DNA of 64,000 bases from Oharaeibacter diazotrophicus (GCF_004362745.1 NZ_SNXY01000010.1:374501-438500), one strand, 5' to 3'; positions 41,791 through 50,599 are shown, counted from the first letter of the stretch. Notes: a model not told the origin generated them from the sequence alone. Numbers and translations: made by a program.

Positions 41791-42408
41791 ATGAACCACG
41801 TTCTCCCCCTTCGGCCAGAACCGGCCCGGACCCAGGCGGCCGACGGCATGCCGCGCCGGGCCTTCACCGTCGCGGAGGTCGAGGCGATGGTGCGCGCCGG
41901 CATCGTCGGCGCCGACGAGCGCTTCGAGATGATCGGCGGGGAGATCGTGCCGATGTCGCCCAAGGGCGCCCGCCACGAGTGGGTGAAGATCGAGCTGAAC
42001 CAGCATTTCCAGACGGTCAGGCCGAACGACTTGACGATCGCGCAGGAGACGACCCTGCGCCTCGACGAGCGCTGCTTCCTCGAGCCCGATTTCTGCGTGT
42101 TCCGCCGCCAGGGCGGGCCGCCGGAGATCGACGGCTCGCTGGTGCTGCTGGCGGTCGAGGTCGCCGACAGCTCGCTGCGCTACGATCTCGGCCGCAAGAT
42201 CGCGGTCTACGCCGCCTACGGCGTGCGCGAGGTCTGGGTGGTGAACGCCCTGACGCTGGTCACCCGCATCCATCGCCGCCTCGGCGTCGCCGGCTACGGC
42301 GAGGTCGTGGACCTCGGCGCGGCCGAGCGCCTGGAGCCGATGCTGGTGCCGGCCCTCGCCGTCACGCTCTCCGACCTCGGGCTCGCCCCGTCGACCGACC
42401 CGACCTGA
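41791..42408 (+). CDS. Uma2-family (DUF820) endonuclease-like protein, second copy
   Basis: A 205-residue paralogue of the gene at 40508, with the same motif order: FEMIGGEIVPMSPKGARHEW, FLEPDFCVF, LLAVEVADSSLRYD and KIAVYAAYGVREVWVVNA. The PD-(D/E)xK core residues are present. Compared with the first copy it has about 15 extra residues at the N-terminus and a different C-terminus. It is 16 bases upstream of the thioesterase gene, so the two may be co-transcribed. The two Uma2 genes flank a DUF1993 gene on the other strand, which suggests local duplication followed by divergence. Confidence 0.9.
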   Translation: MNHVLPLRPEPARTQAADGMPRRAFTVAEVEAMVRAGIVGADERFEMIGGEIVPMSPKGARHEWVKIELNQHFQTVRPNDLTIAQETTLRLDERCFLEPDFCVFRRQGGPPEIDGSLVLLAVEVADSSLRYDLGRKIAVYAAYGVREVWVVNALTLVTRIHRRLGVAGYGEVVDLGAAERLEPMLVPALAVTLSDLGLAPSTDPT

Positions 42409-42424
42409 AGAGGACCTCGACCCC

Positions 42425-42826
42425 ATGGCCGACACCACCCAGGCGGCGACCGAGCAGCCGCGCGGCGACCTCACGGTGCGCCAGATCGCGATGCCCGCCG
42501 ACACCAACGCCAACGGCGACATCTTCGGCGGCTGGGTGATGAGCCAGATGGACCAGGCCGGCGGCATCGCCGGTGTCGAGCGGGCGCGCGGCCGTGTCGT
42601 CACCGTGGCGGTCGACGGCATGATCTTCCACCGGCCGGTCAAGGTCGGCGACGTGCTCTGCGTCTACACCGAGGTGACGGCGGTCGGGCGGACCTCGATG
42701 AAGATCCGCATCGAGGCCTGGGCCCGGCGCTTCCGCACCGAGGGGCGCGAGAAGGTCACCGAGGCGGTGTTCACCTTCGTCGCGATCGACGACGAGGGCC
42801 GTCCGCGGCCGGTGCCGACGCTCTGA
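42425..42826 (+). CDS. Acyl-CoA thioesterase (hotdog fold, YciA-like)
   Basis: A 133-residue hotdog thioesterase, cleaving acyl-CoA to fatty acid and CoA. The hallmark sequence is MPADTNANGDIFGGWVMSQM, with the catalytic Asp/Asn in the NANGDIFGGW loop (about 33-42), followed by VGDVLCVYTEVTAVGRTSM and the C-terminal FTFVAIDDEGRPRPVP. This matches YciA, a broad-specificity acyl-CoA thioesterase acting as a hexamer in the cytoplasm. Start ATG 42425 follows GAGGA by nine bases. Downstream of the second Uma2 gene. Confidence 0.93.
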   Translation: MADTTQAATEQPRGDLTVRQIAMPADTNANGDIFGGWVMSQMDQAGGIAGVERARGRVVTVAVDGMIFHRPVKVGDVLCVYTEVTAVGRTSMKIRIEAWARRFRTEGREKVTEAVFTFVAIDDEGRPRPVPTL

Positions 42827-42969
42827 TCCGGGCGGCGCGGTGGCGGTGTCGCGCCGCGGCGGGTCCGGACCGTACCCTCGCCCGTCCGGCGCGAGGGAAC
42901 CGCGACGGGGGCGCTCGCCGTTTCCCGTCGCACGCCGCGGCGACGGCGGCGCGGCAGGGAGGAAGGGCC

Positions 42970-43383
42970 ATGGCCGCTGACGAGACCATCGCGCTGGTCC
43001 GGCGCTATTTCGAGGCGCTCGACGCCCGCTCCATCGCCGGCGTGCTGGCGACGCTCGACCCGGAGGTGGTCCACGACGTCAATCAGGGCGGCCGGCGGAT
43101 CGGCCGCGAGGCCTTCGAGAGCTTCCTGATCCACATGGCGCGGTGCTACCGCGAGACCTGTGCCGACCTCGTCGTGTTCGCCAGCGACGACGGTGGCCGC
43201 GCCGCCGCGGAATACACCCTGCGCGGCACCTACGAGGCCACCGAGGACGGCCTGCCCGAGGCGCGCGGGCAGCGCTATTCGATCGCTGGCGGCTCGTTCT
43301 TCGCGATCGAGGACGGTCTGATCGTCCGCGTCACCAGTTACTACAACCTCGAGGACTGGCTCGCCCGGATCGCCGAGGGCTGA
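42970..43383 (+). CDS. SnoaL/NTF2-like protein
   Basis: A 137-residue protein with the alpha+beta cone of the SnoaL/ketosteroid-isomerase-like group: ALVRRYFEALDARSIAGVLA (helix), DVNQGGRRIGREAFESFL, AAEYTLRGTYEA and FFAIEDGLIVRVTSYYNLED at the end. Such proteins may be enzymes or only binding proteins; nothing shows the ligand. The next gene, 60 bases downstream on the same strand, is a carbon-nitrogen hydrolase, so the two probably form an operon. The ATG at 42970 has GGGAGGAAGGG upstream. Confidence 0.88.
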   Translation: MAADETIALVRRYFEALDARSIAGVLATLDPEVVHDVNQGGRRIGREAFESFLIHMARCYRETCADLVVFASDDGGRAAAEYTLRGTYEATEDGLPEARGQRYSIAGGSFFAIEDGLIVRVTSYYNLEDWLARIAEG

Positions 43384-43443
43384 CGGGGGCGGCGGGTCGG
43401 TTTCCGCCGCCGGGAGGGGTGGCGGCCGCAACGGAGAGACGAG

Positions 43444-44334
43444 ATGCGCGAAGTCCGCGTGGCCGCGGCCCAATACCCGATCGACCGCTTCGACGGCCTC
43501 GACGCCTACGAGGCCAAGCTCGCCGGCTGGATCACCCGTGCCGCCGAGGCAGGCGCGCAGCTGCTGGTGTTCCCCGAATATGCCGCGATGGAACTCGGCG
43601 CGCTCGCGCCCGATCCCGGCGACCTCGCCGGCTCGACCGACGTGGTGGCCCGGCTCCTGCCGGAGATCGACGCGCTGCACCGGACGCTGGCGCGCCGCCA
43701 CGGCGTCCACGTCCTCGCCGGCTCGGCGCCGGTGAAGGGCGGCGACGGCCTGTTCCGCAACGTCGCCCGGCTGTTCACGCCCGGCGGCGCGGTCGGGCGG
43801 CAGGAGAAGGTGATGATGACGCGCTTCGAGCGCGAGCCCTGGGGCGTCGTCGGCGGCGGGCCGATCACGGTCTTCCGCACCGCGCTCGGCATCGTCGGCG
43901 TCTCGATCTGCTACGACGTCGAGTTCCCGCTGATCGCGCGGGCGCAGGCCGAGGCCGGCGCCGAGATCATCCTCGCCCCGTCGACGACCGAGACGCTGCA
44001 CGGTTACTGGCGCGTCCGCCACGGCGGGCAGGCGCGCGCGCTCGAGAACCAGTGCTACGTCGTCCACGCCCCGACCGTCGGCGAGGCGCCGTGGTCGCCG
44101 GTGGTGGCGGCCAACCGCGGCGCGGCCGGCGTCTACGGCCCGCCCGACGGCGACTTCCCCGACGACGGCGTCGTCGCCCTCGGCGAGCGCGACGTGCCCG
44201 GCTGGGTCCACGCCCGCCTCGACCTCGACCGCGTCGCCGCGCTCCGGGCCGACGGCGGCGTGCTCAACTTCGCGCACTGGCCGGAGCAGGGCGTGGTGAC
44301 CGCCCCGTCGGCCGAGGTGGTCGACCTGCGCTGA
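43444..44334 (+). CDS. Carbon-nitrogen hydrolase (nitrilase superfamily)
   Basis: A 296-residue amidase or nitrilase-type enzyme. The catalytic triad is visible: Glu45 in LLVFPEYAAMELG, Lys122 in GRQEKVMMTRFER and Cys156 in GVSICYDVEFP. The rest follows the family, with ILAPSTTETLHGYWRVRHGG and ENQCYVVHAP. It most resembles the group of hydrolases found next to acetyltransferases, often with a substrate not known; it is not a biotin or NAD-synthase type enzyme. It lies in a likely operon with the SnoaL-like gene. ATG at 43444 follows GGAGAGACGAG. Confidence 0.94.
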   Translation: MREVRVAAAQYPIDRFDGLDAYEAKLAGWITRAAEAGAQLLVFPEYAAMELGALAPDPGDLAGSTDVVARLLPEIDALHRTLARRHGVHVLAGSAPVKGGDGLFRNVARLFTPGGAVGRQEKVMMTRFEREPWGVVGGGPITVFRTALGIVGVSICYDVEFPLIARAQAEAGAEIILAPSTTETLHGYWRVRHGGQARALENQCYVVHAPTVGEAPWSPVVAANRGAAGVYGPPDGDFPDDGVVALGERDVPGWVHARLDLDRVAALRADGGVLNFAHWPEQGVVTAPSAEVVDLR

Positions 44335-44465
44335 GGTCGCATCCCGAGCGACGGTTCGCCGGCTCCGGCGGGACGATGAGCCGGCTCATCATTGAAGCGG
44401 CAACCGTCCCGCCCGTCGCCCGTGCGATGCCCCGGCCGGGGGGGCCGGACATCGTCGTCCCGTCG

Positions 44466-45182
44466 TCACGGCTTCGGGCGGATCTCCCAGGAGACGTTGA
44501 CGGTGACCTGGAGTTCCTGCTCGCCGGCGGCGATCGGCACGTCCTCGGCGGCGCGCTTGGCCATCATCGCGGGGGCGGCGTAGGGCATCGCCCCGCCGCT
44601 CTCGGAGACCGAGAGGATGCGGACCAGCTCGAAGCCGCCGGCCTCGGCGTAGATCTTCGCCTTGGCGGCGGCGGCGCGCATCGCGTCGGCGCGGGCGCGG
44701 TCGAGCAGGGCGTCCTCGTCGGCGCGGCCGAAAGCGATGCCCTGGACCTGGTTGGCGCCGACGCGCACGACCTTGTCGAGCAGGCCGCCAGTCTGGGTGA
44801 CGTCGCGGATCTTGACGGTGACGAGGTTGGAGACGCGGTAGCCGACCACGCGCGGCGGGTCCTGGGTGCCGTCGTCGCGGGCCTGCGGGTAGACCGTGAC
44901 CGGCTCGATCGAGAAGTTCGACGTCGCCATGTCGCGGTCGGCGATGCCGGCGGCCTCAAGGCTCTCGAAGGTCTTGCGCATGGCGGCGTTGTTGGCCTCG
45001 AGGGCCGCACCCGCGGTCTCCGCCTGCTCGACGACGCCGAGCGTGACCGTCGCAGTGTCCGGGACCGCCGTGACGCTGCCCTCGGCCGAAAGGTTCAGCG
45101 TCGGCACCGGCGGCTCGGCGCGCGCGGCCACCGGCACGGCGGCGAGGGCGGCGATCAGGGCGGCGCGTGTCACGATCCTCAT
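44466..45182 (-). CDS. Secreted SIMPL-domain (DUF541) protein
   Basis: A 238-residue periplasmic protein with a signal peptide (residues 1-20, ending ARA) and one SIMPL/DUF541 domain, seen in LNLSAEGSVTAVPDTATVTL, IEPVTVYPQ, VVGYRVSNLVTVKIRDV and ARADAMRAAAAKAKIYAEAG. Members form oligomeric channels or act in envelope stress responses; the function is mostly unknown. The ATG at 45182 gives a clean signal peptide. It is on the strand opposite to the tRNA gene 178 bases away, and is convergent with the carbon-nitrogen hydrolase. Confidence 0.9.
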   Translation of the reverse strand: MRIVTRAALIAALAAVPVAARAEPPVPTLNLSAEGSVTAVPDTATVTLGVVEQAETAGAALEANNAAMRKTFESLEAAGIADRDMATSNFSIEPVTVYPQARDDGTQDPPRVVGYRVSNLVTVKIRDVTQTGGLLDKVVRVGANQVQGIAFGRADEDALLDRARADAMRAAAAKAKIYAEAGGFELVRILSVSESGGAMPYAAPAMMAKRAAEDVPIAAGEQELQVTVNVSWEIRPKP

Positions 45183-45360
45183 GGCGTCGAGATCCTCCCG
45201 TTGGTCGCGGCCGGCCACGGCGGGGCCGGTCCATGGCCGATCGGGTCGCATCCGATTACGGCCGATTCAAGAGCCTCCCGCCCGCCACCCGCCATCCGAG
45301 CACGAACCGCCCGCACCCGGGTGGACAGCGCGCCCGCAAATCACTACCAAGTCCGTTCGG

Positions 45361-45436
45361 GGGCCTGTAGCTCAATGGTCAGAGCCGACCGCTCATAACG
45401 GTTTGGTTGCAGGTTCGAGTCCTGCCGGGCCCACCA
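45361..45436 (+). tRNA. tRNA-Ile2 (CAT anticodon, lysidine type)
   Basis: A 76-base tRNA with encoded CCA. The acceptor stem is GGGCCTG paired with CGGGCCC, the D arm starts TAGCTCAATGGTCAGAGC, the anticodon stem is GACCG/CGGTT with loop CTCATAA (anticodon CAT), and the T loop is GGTTCGAGTCC. The C4-G69 and C5-G68 pairs are the signals that TilS uses to change the C34 to lysidine, so the tRNA would read AUA as isoleucine and is not methionine tRNA. Downstream is a 140-base space before the sensor kinase gene on the other strand. Confidence 0.9.
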
Positions 45437-45584
45437 TCTCGCTTCGTGGCGGCTGGTCGTTCAGCCCGCGTCCCGCATCTCTTCCGCCGGTCGAACCGCC
45501 CTCCGAGGCCGCCGTCTTTTCGAAGAGGCGGGGAGAGGACCGGGATCGGCGTTCGTCGTTCGGTCGGCGTCCGCGCGACGCCGC

Positions 45585-46889
45585 TCACGCACCGGCGAGC
45601 GGCAGGTCGAGCGTTGCGCGGAAGCGTCCGTCCGCCCGCGCGTAGACGACCTCGCCGCCGTGGAGGCGGGCGATCTCGTCGACGATGGCGAGGCCGAGGC
45701 CGGTGCCGGTGCCGTCGGCCGAGCGGGCGGCGTCGCCGCGGACGAAGGGCTGGCGCAGGCGGTCGACCTCGTCCGGCGCGATGCCCTCGCCGGCGTCGGA
45801 GACGACGAAGCGGATCCGGTCGTCCCGGACGTCCGCCTCGAGCCCGACGGGCGCGGCGCCGTAGCGCAGCGCGTTGTCGACGAGGTTGGCGAGCGCCCGG
45901 CGCAGCGCCTCGGGGCGCCCCTGCAGCGTCGCGTCCGCATCCGGCGGCGCGACGACGACGCCCTCGGCGCCGTAGCGGGCGTCGAACGCGTCGAGGAGGT
46001 CGCGGACGGAGATCGCGGCCGGCGGCTCCGCCGCGAAGCCGCGGGCGAAGGTGAGGAACTGCGACAGGATCCGTTCCATGGCGTCGATCTGGCGCTCGGC
46101 GGCGTCCATCAGCGCACGGTCCTCCGCGTGCATCATCGACAGGGCGAGGCGCAGCTTGGTCAGCGGGGTGCGGACGTCGTGCGAGATGCCGGCGAGCACC
46201 ATGCGGCGCTCGTTGTCGGCGTCCTGTAGGCGCCGCATCATGCCGTTGAAGCTGCGCGTGACCTCGGCGAGGTCGCGCGGGCCCGCCTCCGGCAGGGCCT
46301 CGGGCAGGTCGACCAGCGTCGCCCGCTCGCTGGCGACCCTGAGGTCGGTCAGCGGCTTCAGGAGCCGGCGCGTGAAGTTGGTGGCGACCACGGCGGAGAT
46401 CGCGGCCGAGGCCAGCGCGCAGATCGCGAAAAGGCCGAGGATGCCGAGGCGTGGCAGCGTGCGCACCGACACCCAGTAACCGTCCGGCCCGATGGTGATG
46501 TGGACCCAGAGCCGGCCGAGCACGTCGGTGCGCCAGTGGAGGTCGCCGCGCGGGCCGAGCGCGTCGGAGAGCGCGTTCATGAACACCCGTTCGACCAGCA
46601 GCGGCGCCCCGCCGCCGTCGTCCGGGACGTCGGTGTCGTCGCGCAGGTCCAGCCAGCCGGACCGCTCCAGGTGCCCGATCAGCCGCGCCCGTCCCTCCGG
46701 GCCGACCTCCGACGCCGCGTCCGCCACCGCCACCACGCTCTCCGCCGTGGCGCGGGCGATGCGACGCATCTCGGGCACCAGCACCGCGACGGTGAACGAG
46801 GCGATCGTCAGGACCTGCGCCGCCAGCACCGCGGCGACGGTGGAGGCGAGCACGCGGCCCCACAGCGTGCGCGGCCAGCGTGCCCTCAC
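45585..46889 (-). CDS. EnvZ-like sensor histidine kinase
   Basis: A 434-residue membrane kinase. Two membrane segments (about 11-38 and 146-170) enclose a periplasmic sensor domain of about 105 residues. A HAMP domain (about 171-225) leads to the phospho-acceptor His237 in AGISHDVRTPLTKLRLAL, then N (NLVDNALRYG), G1 (VSDAGEGI) and G2 (GTGTGLGLAIVDEIARLHGG) boxes. The layout is that of EnvZ, which senses osmolarity in enterics; the signal here is unknown. Start is a GTG at 46889 sharing GTGA with the stop of the response regulator gene, so the pair is translationally coupled. Confidence 0.94.
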   Translation of the reverse strand: MRARWPRTLWGRVLASTVAAVLAAQVLTIASFTVAVLVPEMRRIARATAESVVAVADAASEVGPEGRARLIGHLERSGWLDLRDDTDVPDDGGGAPLLVERVFMNALSDALGPRGDLHWRTDVLGRLWVHITIGPDGYWVSVRTLPRLGILGLFAICALASAAISAVVATNFTRRLLKPLTDLRVASERATLVDLPEALPEAGPRDLAEVTRSFNGMMRRLQDADNERRMVLAGISHDVRTPLTKLRLALSMMHAEDRALMDAAERQIDAMERILSQFLTFARGFAAEPPAAISVRDLLDAFDARYGAEGVVVAPPDADATLQGRPEALRRALANLVDNALRYGAAPVGLEADVRDDRIRFVVSDAGEGIAPDEVDRLRQPFVRGDAARSADGTGTGLGLAIVDEIARLHGGEVVYARADGRFRATLDLPLAGA

Positions 46890-47599
46890 GGCCCGTCCCC
46901 CGGCTTGGCGAAGACGTAGCCGTGGCCCCAGACGGTGCGGATCCAGACCGGGGCGTCGGGGTCGTCGCCGATCGCCTTGCGCAGGCGCGCGATCTGGACG
47001 TCGACGGCGCGGTCGGTCACCTCCGCGTCGCGCCCGATCGCCAGTTCGATCAACTGCGCCCGCGACAGCGGGCGGCCGGCATGCGCGACCAGCGTCTTCA
47101 GGAACACGAACTCGCGGGTGGTGAGGTCGACGCGCTCGCCGTCGCGGGTCAGTGCGAGGCGGTCGAAGTCGAGCACGAAGGGCCCGAAGGCGACCGATCC
47201 GGCCATTGGCAGTCCGAGCGGCGAGGCCTGCCGGCGCCGCATCAGCGCGCCGATCCGGGCGAGCAGCTCGCGCGGCAGGAAGGGTTTGGCGAGATAGTCG
47301 TCGGCGCCCATCTCGAGCCCGAGGACCCGGTCGACCGGATCGCCGCGCGCCGTCAGCATGATGATCGGCGTCTGGTCGCCGGCTGCGCGCAGGCGGCGGC
47401 ACACCGCCAGCCCGTCCTCGCCCGGCATCATCAGGTCGAGGACGACGACGTCGGCGGGTTCGCGGGCGAGCGCACGCGTGAGCGATGCGCCGTCCGGCAC
47501 GGCGCGCACGGACAGACCGTTCTCACCGAGATAGCGCTGGATCAACGCCCGCATTTCGGCGTCGTCGTCGACCACGATCACACGGCCCTGTGCCGCCAT
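46886..47599 (-). CDS. OmpR-family response regulator
   Basis: A 237-residue regulator with a receiver domain (residues 1-120; acidic pocket DDD at 11-13, phospho-acceptor Asp55 in VVVLDLMMPG, Lys in YLAKPF) and a C-terminal winged helix (about 135-235; LTTREFVFLKTLVAHAGRPL, DVQIARLRKAIGDD, VWGHGYVF). It is the partner of the downstream kinase. The start ATG at 47599 is followed directly by the receiver domain; a frame to 47785 has no support. The operon is divergent from a secreted protein gene at 47803, with a 203-base spacer that may hold binding sites. Confidence 0.95.
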   Translation of the reverse strand: MAAQGRVIVVDDDAEMRALIQRYLGENGLSVRAVPDGASLTRALAREPADVVVLDLMMPGEDGLAVCRRLRAAGDQTPIIMLTARGDPVDRVLGLEMGADDYLAKPFLPRELLARIGALMRRRQASPLGLPMAGSVAFGPFVLDFDRLALTRDGERVDLTTREFVFLKTLVAHAGRPLSRAQLIELAIGRDAEVTDRAVDVQIARLRKAIGDDPDAPVWIRTVWGHGYVFAKPGDGP

Positions 47600-47802
47600 G
47601 CCTTCACCTCCGATCCGCTCCGACGACCTTAGGCGCCCGTCGCGCGCCGTCGCGACGGTCGAGTTGTTACAGGATGCTACGAATCGGCCGCCCTGCATCA
47701 CCTTGCAACGCATCGGCGGTTTCCCGGCACGACGACGCAACATCCCCGGCCCATCGTCCTCCCATCGCAGACGCGATCGGAACACCGAACCGGGAGAAAG
47801 CC

Positions 47803-48309
47803 ATGAAGAAGACCCTCGCCACCCTCGCCGCCGCCCTCGCCGTCGCGGTTGCCTTCGCCTCGGTCGCCGAAGCGGCCTCGGGCCGGATCGTCCGGCGCGG
47901 CCAGAACGGCGCGTTCGCCGCCGGATCGGTCAAAGGCAACGCCTATGCCCGCGGCTGGGGCGTGCGCAAGAACGCCGACGGCTCCACCTCGGCGGCGAGC
48001 GGCGGCGCCTTTCGTCTCGACAACGGCGCCGTCGGCGGGCGCGCTTCCACCACGACCGTGAACCCCGACGGCAGCGTGGCGCACCGCGGCGGCTTCGCGG
48101 CGAGCGGGGCCAGGGGCAGCGTGAACAGCCAGGGCGGCTTCACCCGCAATGCCGACGGCACCGTCTCCGGCGGCCGCGACACCAACGTCACCGCGGCCAA
48201 CGGCAACGGGTACTCCGGTTCGACCACCTACGACAGCACCAACGGTCTCAGCCACAGCGGCAGCTGCCACGACGCCTCCGGCGCCGCGATCGCCTGCCCG
48301 ACCCGCTGA
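47803..48309 (+). CDS. Small secreted Gly/Ser/Asn-rich protein of unknown function
   Basis: A 168-residue protein with a clear signal peptide (residues 1-25, ending AEA). The mature part is a low-complexity series of short imperfect repeats rich in Gly, Ser, Asn and Thr, with N-A-D-G-S/T (KNADGSTS, RNADGTVS) and N-P-D-G-S (TVNPDGSVAHRGGF) recurring, ending with a pair of cysteines. Such repeats suggest a beta-structured surface or matrix protein, but I do not recognise a family. GGGAG precedes the ATG at 47803. It is divergent from the two-component genes and could be one of their targets. Confidence 0.75.
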   Translation: MKKTLATLAAALAVAVAFASVAEAASGRIVRRGQNGAFAAGSVKGNAYARGWGVRKNADGSTSAASGGAFRLDNGAVGGRASTTTVNPDGSVAHRGGFAASGARGSVNSQGGFTRNADGTVSGGRDTNVTAANGNGYSGSTTYDSTNGLSHSGSCHDASGAAIACPTR

Positions 48310-48389
48310 CCCGGCCGCGGGCTTCGCCGGCCGGAACCGGCGGAGCCCCTTCCCGACGTCCGTCCCCGCTTCCGAAGAGAACCGCCCCG

Positions 48390-48779
48390 ATGTCCTACCG
48401 CTTCCCGATCGCCGCGCTCGCGACCCTGGTCGCGACCCTCGCGCTCGCACCGACGGCGGCCGTCGCCGCCGACGGCCGCTTCGCGCGGATGTTCCGCGCC
48501 GCCGACACCGACGGTGACGGCCGCGTCACCCGCGCCGAGTTCCTGACCGCCCGCGCCGCCGGTTTCGATCGGCTGGACCGCGACGGCGACGGCATCGTCG
48601 ACCGCGGCGGGGCAACCGGTCGCCTCGTCGCCCGTCGGGTCGCCGCCATGGACGCCGACGGCGACGGTCTGGTCACCCGCGCCGAATTCGAAGCCGCCCC
48701 GACGCCCGGCTTCGACCGCGCGGACGGCAACGGCGACGGCGCCGTCGACGCCGCCGAACTCGCCCGGCTGCGGGAGTGA
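48390..48779 (+). CDS. Secreted EF-hand calcium-binding protein
   Basis: A 129-residue protein with a signal peptide (residues 1-27) and four EF-hand-like loops: DTDGDGRVTRAEF, DRDGDGIVDRGG, DADGDGLVTRAEF and DGNGDGAVDAAEL. Each keeps the Asp-x-Asp/Asn-Gly-Asp-Gly calcium ligands. Probable calcium binding in the periplasm or outside the cell. Its stop overlaps the start of the next gene (GTGA), so they are coupled. It lies 80 bases after the Gly-rich protein gene. Confidence 0.92.
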   Translation: MSYRFPIAALATLVATLALAPTAAVAADGRFARMFRAADTDGDGRVTRAEFLTARAAGFDRLDRDGDGIVDRGGATGRLVARRVAAMDADGDGLVTRAEFEAAPTPGFDRADGNGDGAVDAAELARLRE

Positions 48780-49621
48780 GCGCCGTGCCGGCCGCATTCT
48801 CCCAGCATCCCGCCGCCTTCGGCATCCTCGCCGTGCTGGCCGCGGGGCTGATCGTGGCCGAGGCGGTCGCGACCATCCGGCTCGCCCGGCGCGGCTTCGA
48901 TCTCCGCGACACCCTGCTGTCATTGGGCGTCGCGCTCGGCCACGTCCTCGTCCGTCCGCTCGACGTCGCGGTGTTCGCCGCGGTGTTCCCGGTGGCCGCG
49001 GCGGCGGCACCCTGGCAACTGCCGATCGAGCGGCCGGCGACCTGGATCGCCGGCTTCCTCGTCACCGAGTTCTCCTATTACTGGATGCACCGGGCCAGCC
49101 ACCGCGTGCGCTGGCTCTGGGCCTCGCATTCGGTGCACCACTCGTCGACCACCTTCACGCTCGCCTCGGCGCTCCGCCTCGCCTGGACGGGTGTCCTCTC
49201 GGGCGAGTGGCTGTTCTTCGTGCCGGCGGTCCTGCTCGGCTTTCCGCCCACGATGGTGGCCGCCCTGCTGGCGGCGAACCTCGTCTATCAGTTCGTGTTG
49301 CACACCGAACTGTCGCCGCGCTGGGGGCCGCTCGAGCGTGTGCTCAACACCCCGTCCCACCACCGCGTCCACCACGCCGCCGACGGCGTCTACCTCGACC
49401 GCAACTACGGCGGCGTCCTGATCGTGTTCGACCGCCTGTTCGGCACCTTCGCCGCCGAGCGCCCGGACGTGCCGCCGACCTACGGCATCGCCGGCGTCGC
49501 GCCGGACCGCGATCCGGTCTCGATCGCCTTCGGCGAGTGGCGGCGCATGGCGGCCGACCTCGGCCGGGCCGGCTCGTGGCGCGCCGCCGCGGCGATCCTG
49601 TTCGGCCCGCCGGGGGGCTGA
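48776..49621 (+). CDS. Sterol desaturase/fatty acid hydroxylase family membrane protein
   Basis: A 281-residue membrane protein with about four hydrophobic segments (about 10-30, 50-80, 88-100, 150-180). It carries the di-iron His clusters of the family: HRASH (about 103-107), HSVHHS (about 117-122) and HRVHHA (about 197-202), and a further His in HTELS. It would hydroxylate or desaturate a lipid using O2. The substrate is not known; members act on hopanoids, carotenoids or fatty acids. The start is a GTG at 48776 that overlaps the stop of the EF-hand gene (GTGA). Confidence 0.92.
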   Translation: MSAVPAAFSQHPAAFGILAVLAAGLIVAEAVATIRLARRGFDLRDTLLSLGVALGHVLVRPLDVAVFAAVFPVAAAAAPWQLPIERPATWIAGFLVTEFSYYWMHRASHRVRWLWASHSVHHSSTTFTLASALRLAWTGVLSGEWLFFVPAVLLGFPPTMVAALLAANLVYQFVLHTELSPRWGPLERVLNTPSHHRVHHAADGVYLDRNYGGVLIVFDRLFGTFAAERPDVPPTYGIAGVAPDRDPVSIAFGEWRRMAADLGRAGSWRAAAAILFGPPGG

Positions 49622-49702
49622 CCGGTCGCCCGGGCCGCGGCCGAGCGGCGCCGGCGTGGCCGATGGCCGGAACGGACGATGGTCGAGGCGGCGCGACGGG
49701 AC

Positions 49703-50599
49703 TCAGAGGCCGGGCCGGCGCGCCAGCACGGCCTCGGCACCCTCGGCGACGGCGGCGAACATGGCGTCGAAGAAGGCGGCGAAGGCCGCGCCGAAGCGCG
49801 GCGTCAGCGTGACGGTGGCGCCGGTGCGGCCGACGATCGCCAACAGGCCGGCGGCCTCGGCGGTGCGCAGGATCTCGAGCACGTGTCCGCGCGAGACCAG
49901 GAAGCGGCGGGCGAGGTCGGTGACGACGATGCGGTGTTCGCCGACCGCGCCGCCGGTCTGCTCGAGGATCGAGAGCAGGACGACGAGGCCCGAGGCGTGC
50001 TCGACGACGTCGGTGATGGCCGGCGCGGCGTCGACCACGCGGAAGCCGGCCTCGAAGCGGGCGGCCATGGTGCGGACCAGCACCGCGAGGCCGGCGTCGT
50101 CGGCGATCGCCGCGATCACCGCCGGCGCCTCGGGTAGGAGCGGCTCCAGCATCGCCAGCATCTCGCTCCAGCGCTCGCGGTGCAGGGCCACGAAGGCGGG
50201 CGTCGGCACGAGCGCGCGCAGGCGCCGGTCGGCGCTCTCGCTCGGCTCGAGCAGCCGCATCACCCGGAACACGGCCAGCATGGCGCGGGCGCGGCCGCGG
50301 CTGCAGATGCCGTGGCGCTGGCAGAAGTCCTGCAGGCGGGTCGCCGTCAGCGGGGCGCCGTCGGCGCCGCCGAAGCCGAGGTCGAGCACGACGAGACCGG
50401 TGATGAAGCGGCCGCGGTCGTTGAGGACGCGGTTGAGGATGCGGTGGCCCTCGAAGCGGGCGACGATCGACCGCCCGGTCCGCGCCGCCACCGCCGCGAA
50501 GGCAGGGTGCGCGGCGAGCGTGCCGAGCAGGGGCGGCGGCGCCTTCGGCCCGGCCGCGATACTGTCAAGAATCGACGTTGAGCCGATCGCGCCGTCCAA
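49703..50599 (-). CDS. Winged-helix-like protein of unknown function
   Basis: A 298-residue soluble protein with two helix-turn-helix-like parts: one at about 80-115 (LTATRLQDFCQRHGICSRGR) and one at about 232-262 (HRIVVTDLARRFLVSRGHVL, ILRTAEAAGLL). The middle part is helical and Ala/Leu-rich. I do not know the family; it looks like a transcription regulator. The start is a TTG at 50599 with a perfect GGAGG eight bases upstream and no in-frame ATG in reach, which decides it. It is alone on the minus strand between two plus-strand genes. Confidence 0.7.
   Translation of the reverse strand: MDGAIGSTSILDSIAAGPKAPPPLLGTLAAHPAFAAVAARTGRSIVARFEGHRILNRVLNDRGRFITGLVVLDLGFGGADGAPLTATRLQDFCQRHGICSRGRARAMLAVFRVMRLLEPSESADRRLRALVPTPAFVALHRERWSEMLAMLEPLLPEAPAVIAAIADDAGLAVLVRTMAARFEAGFRVVDAAPAITDVVEHASGLVVLLSILEQTGGAVGEHRIVVTDLARRFLVSRGHVLEILRTAEAAGLLAIVGRTGATVTLTPRFGAAFAAFFDAMFAAVAEGAEAVLARRPGL

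Noticed and set aside
45361-45436. tRNA-Met because the anticodon is CAT
   Set aside because: The acceptor stem GGGCCTG with C4-G69 and C5-G68 fits the TilS-modified isoleucine tRNA and differs from the usual elongator and initiator methionine tRNAs.
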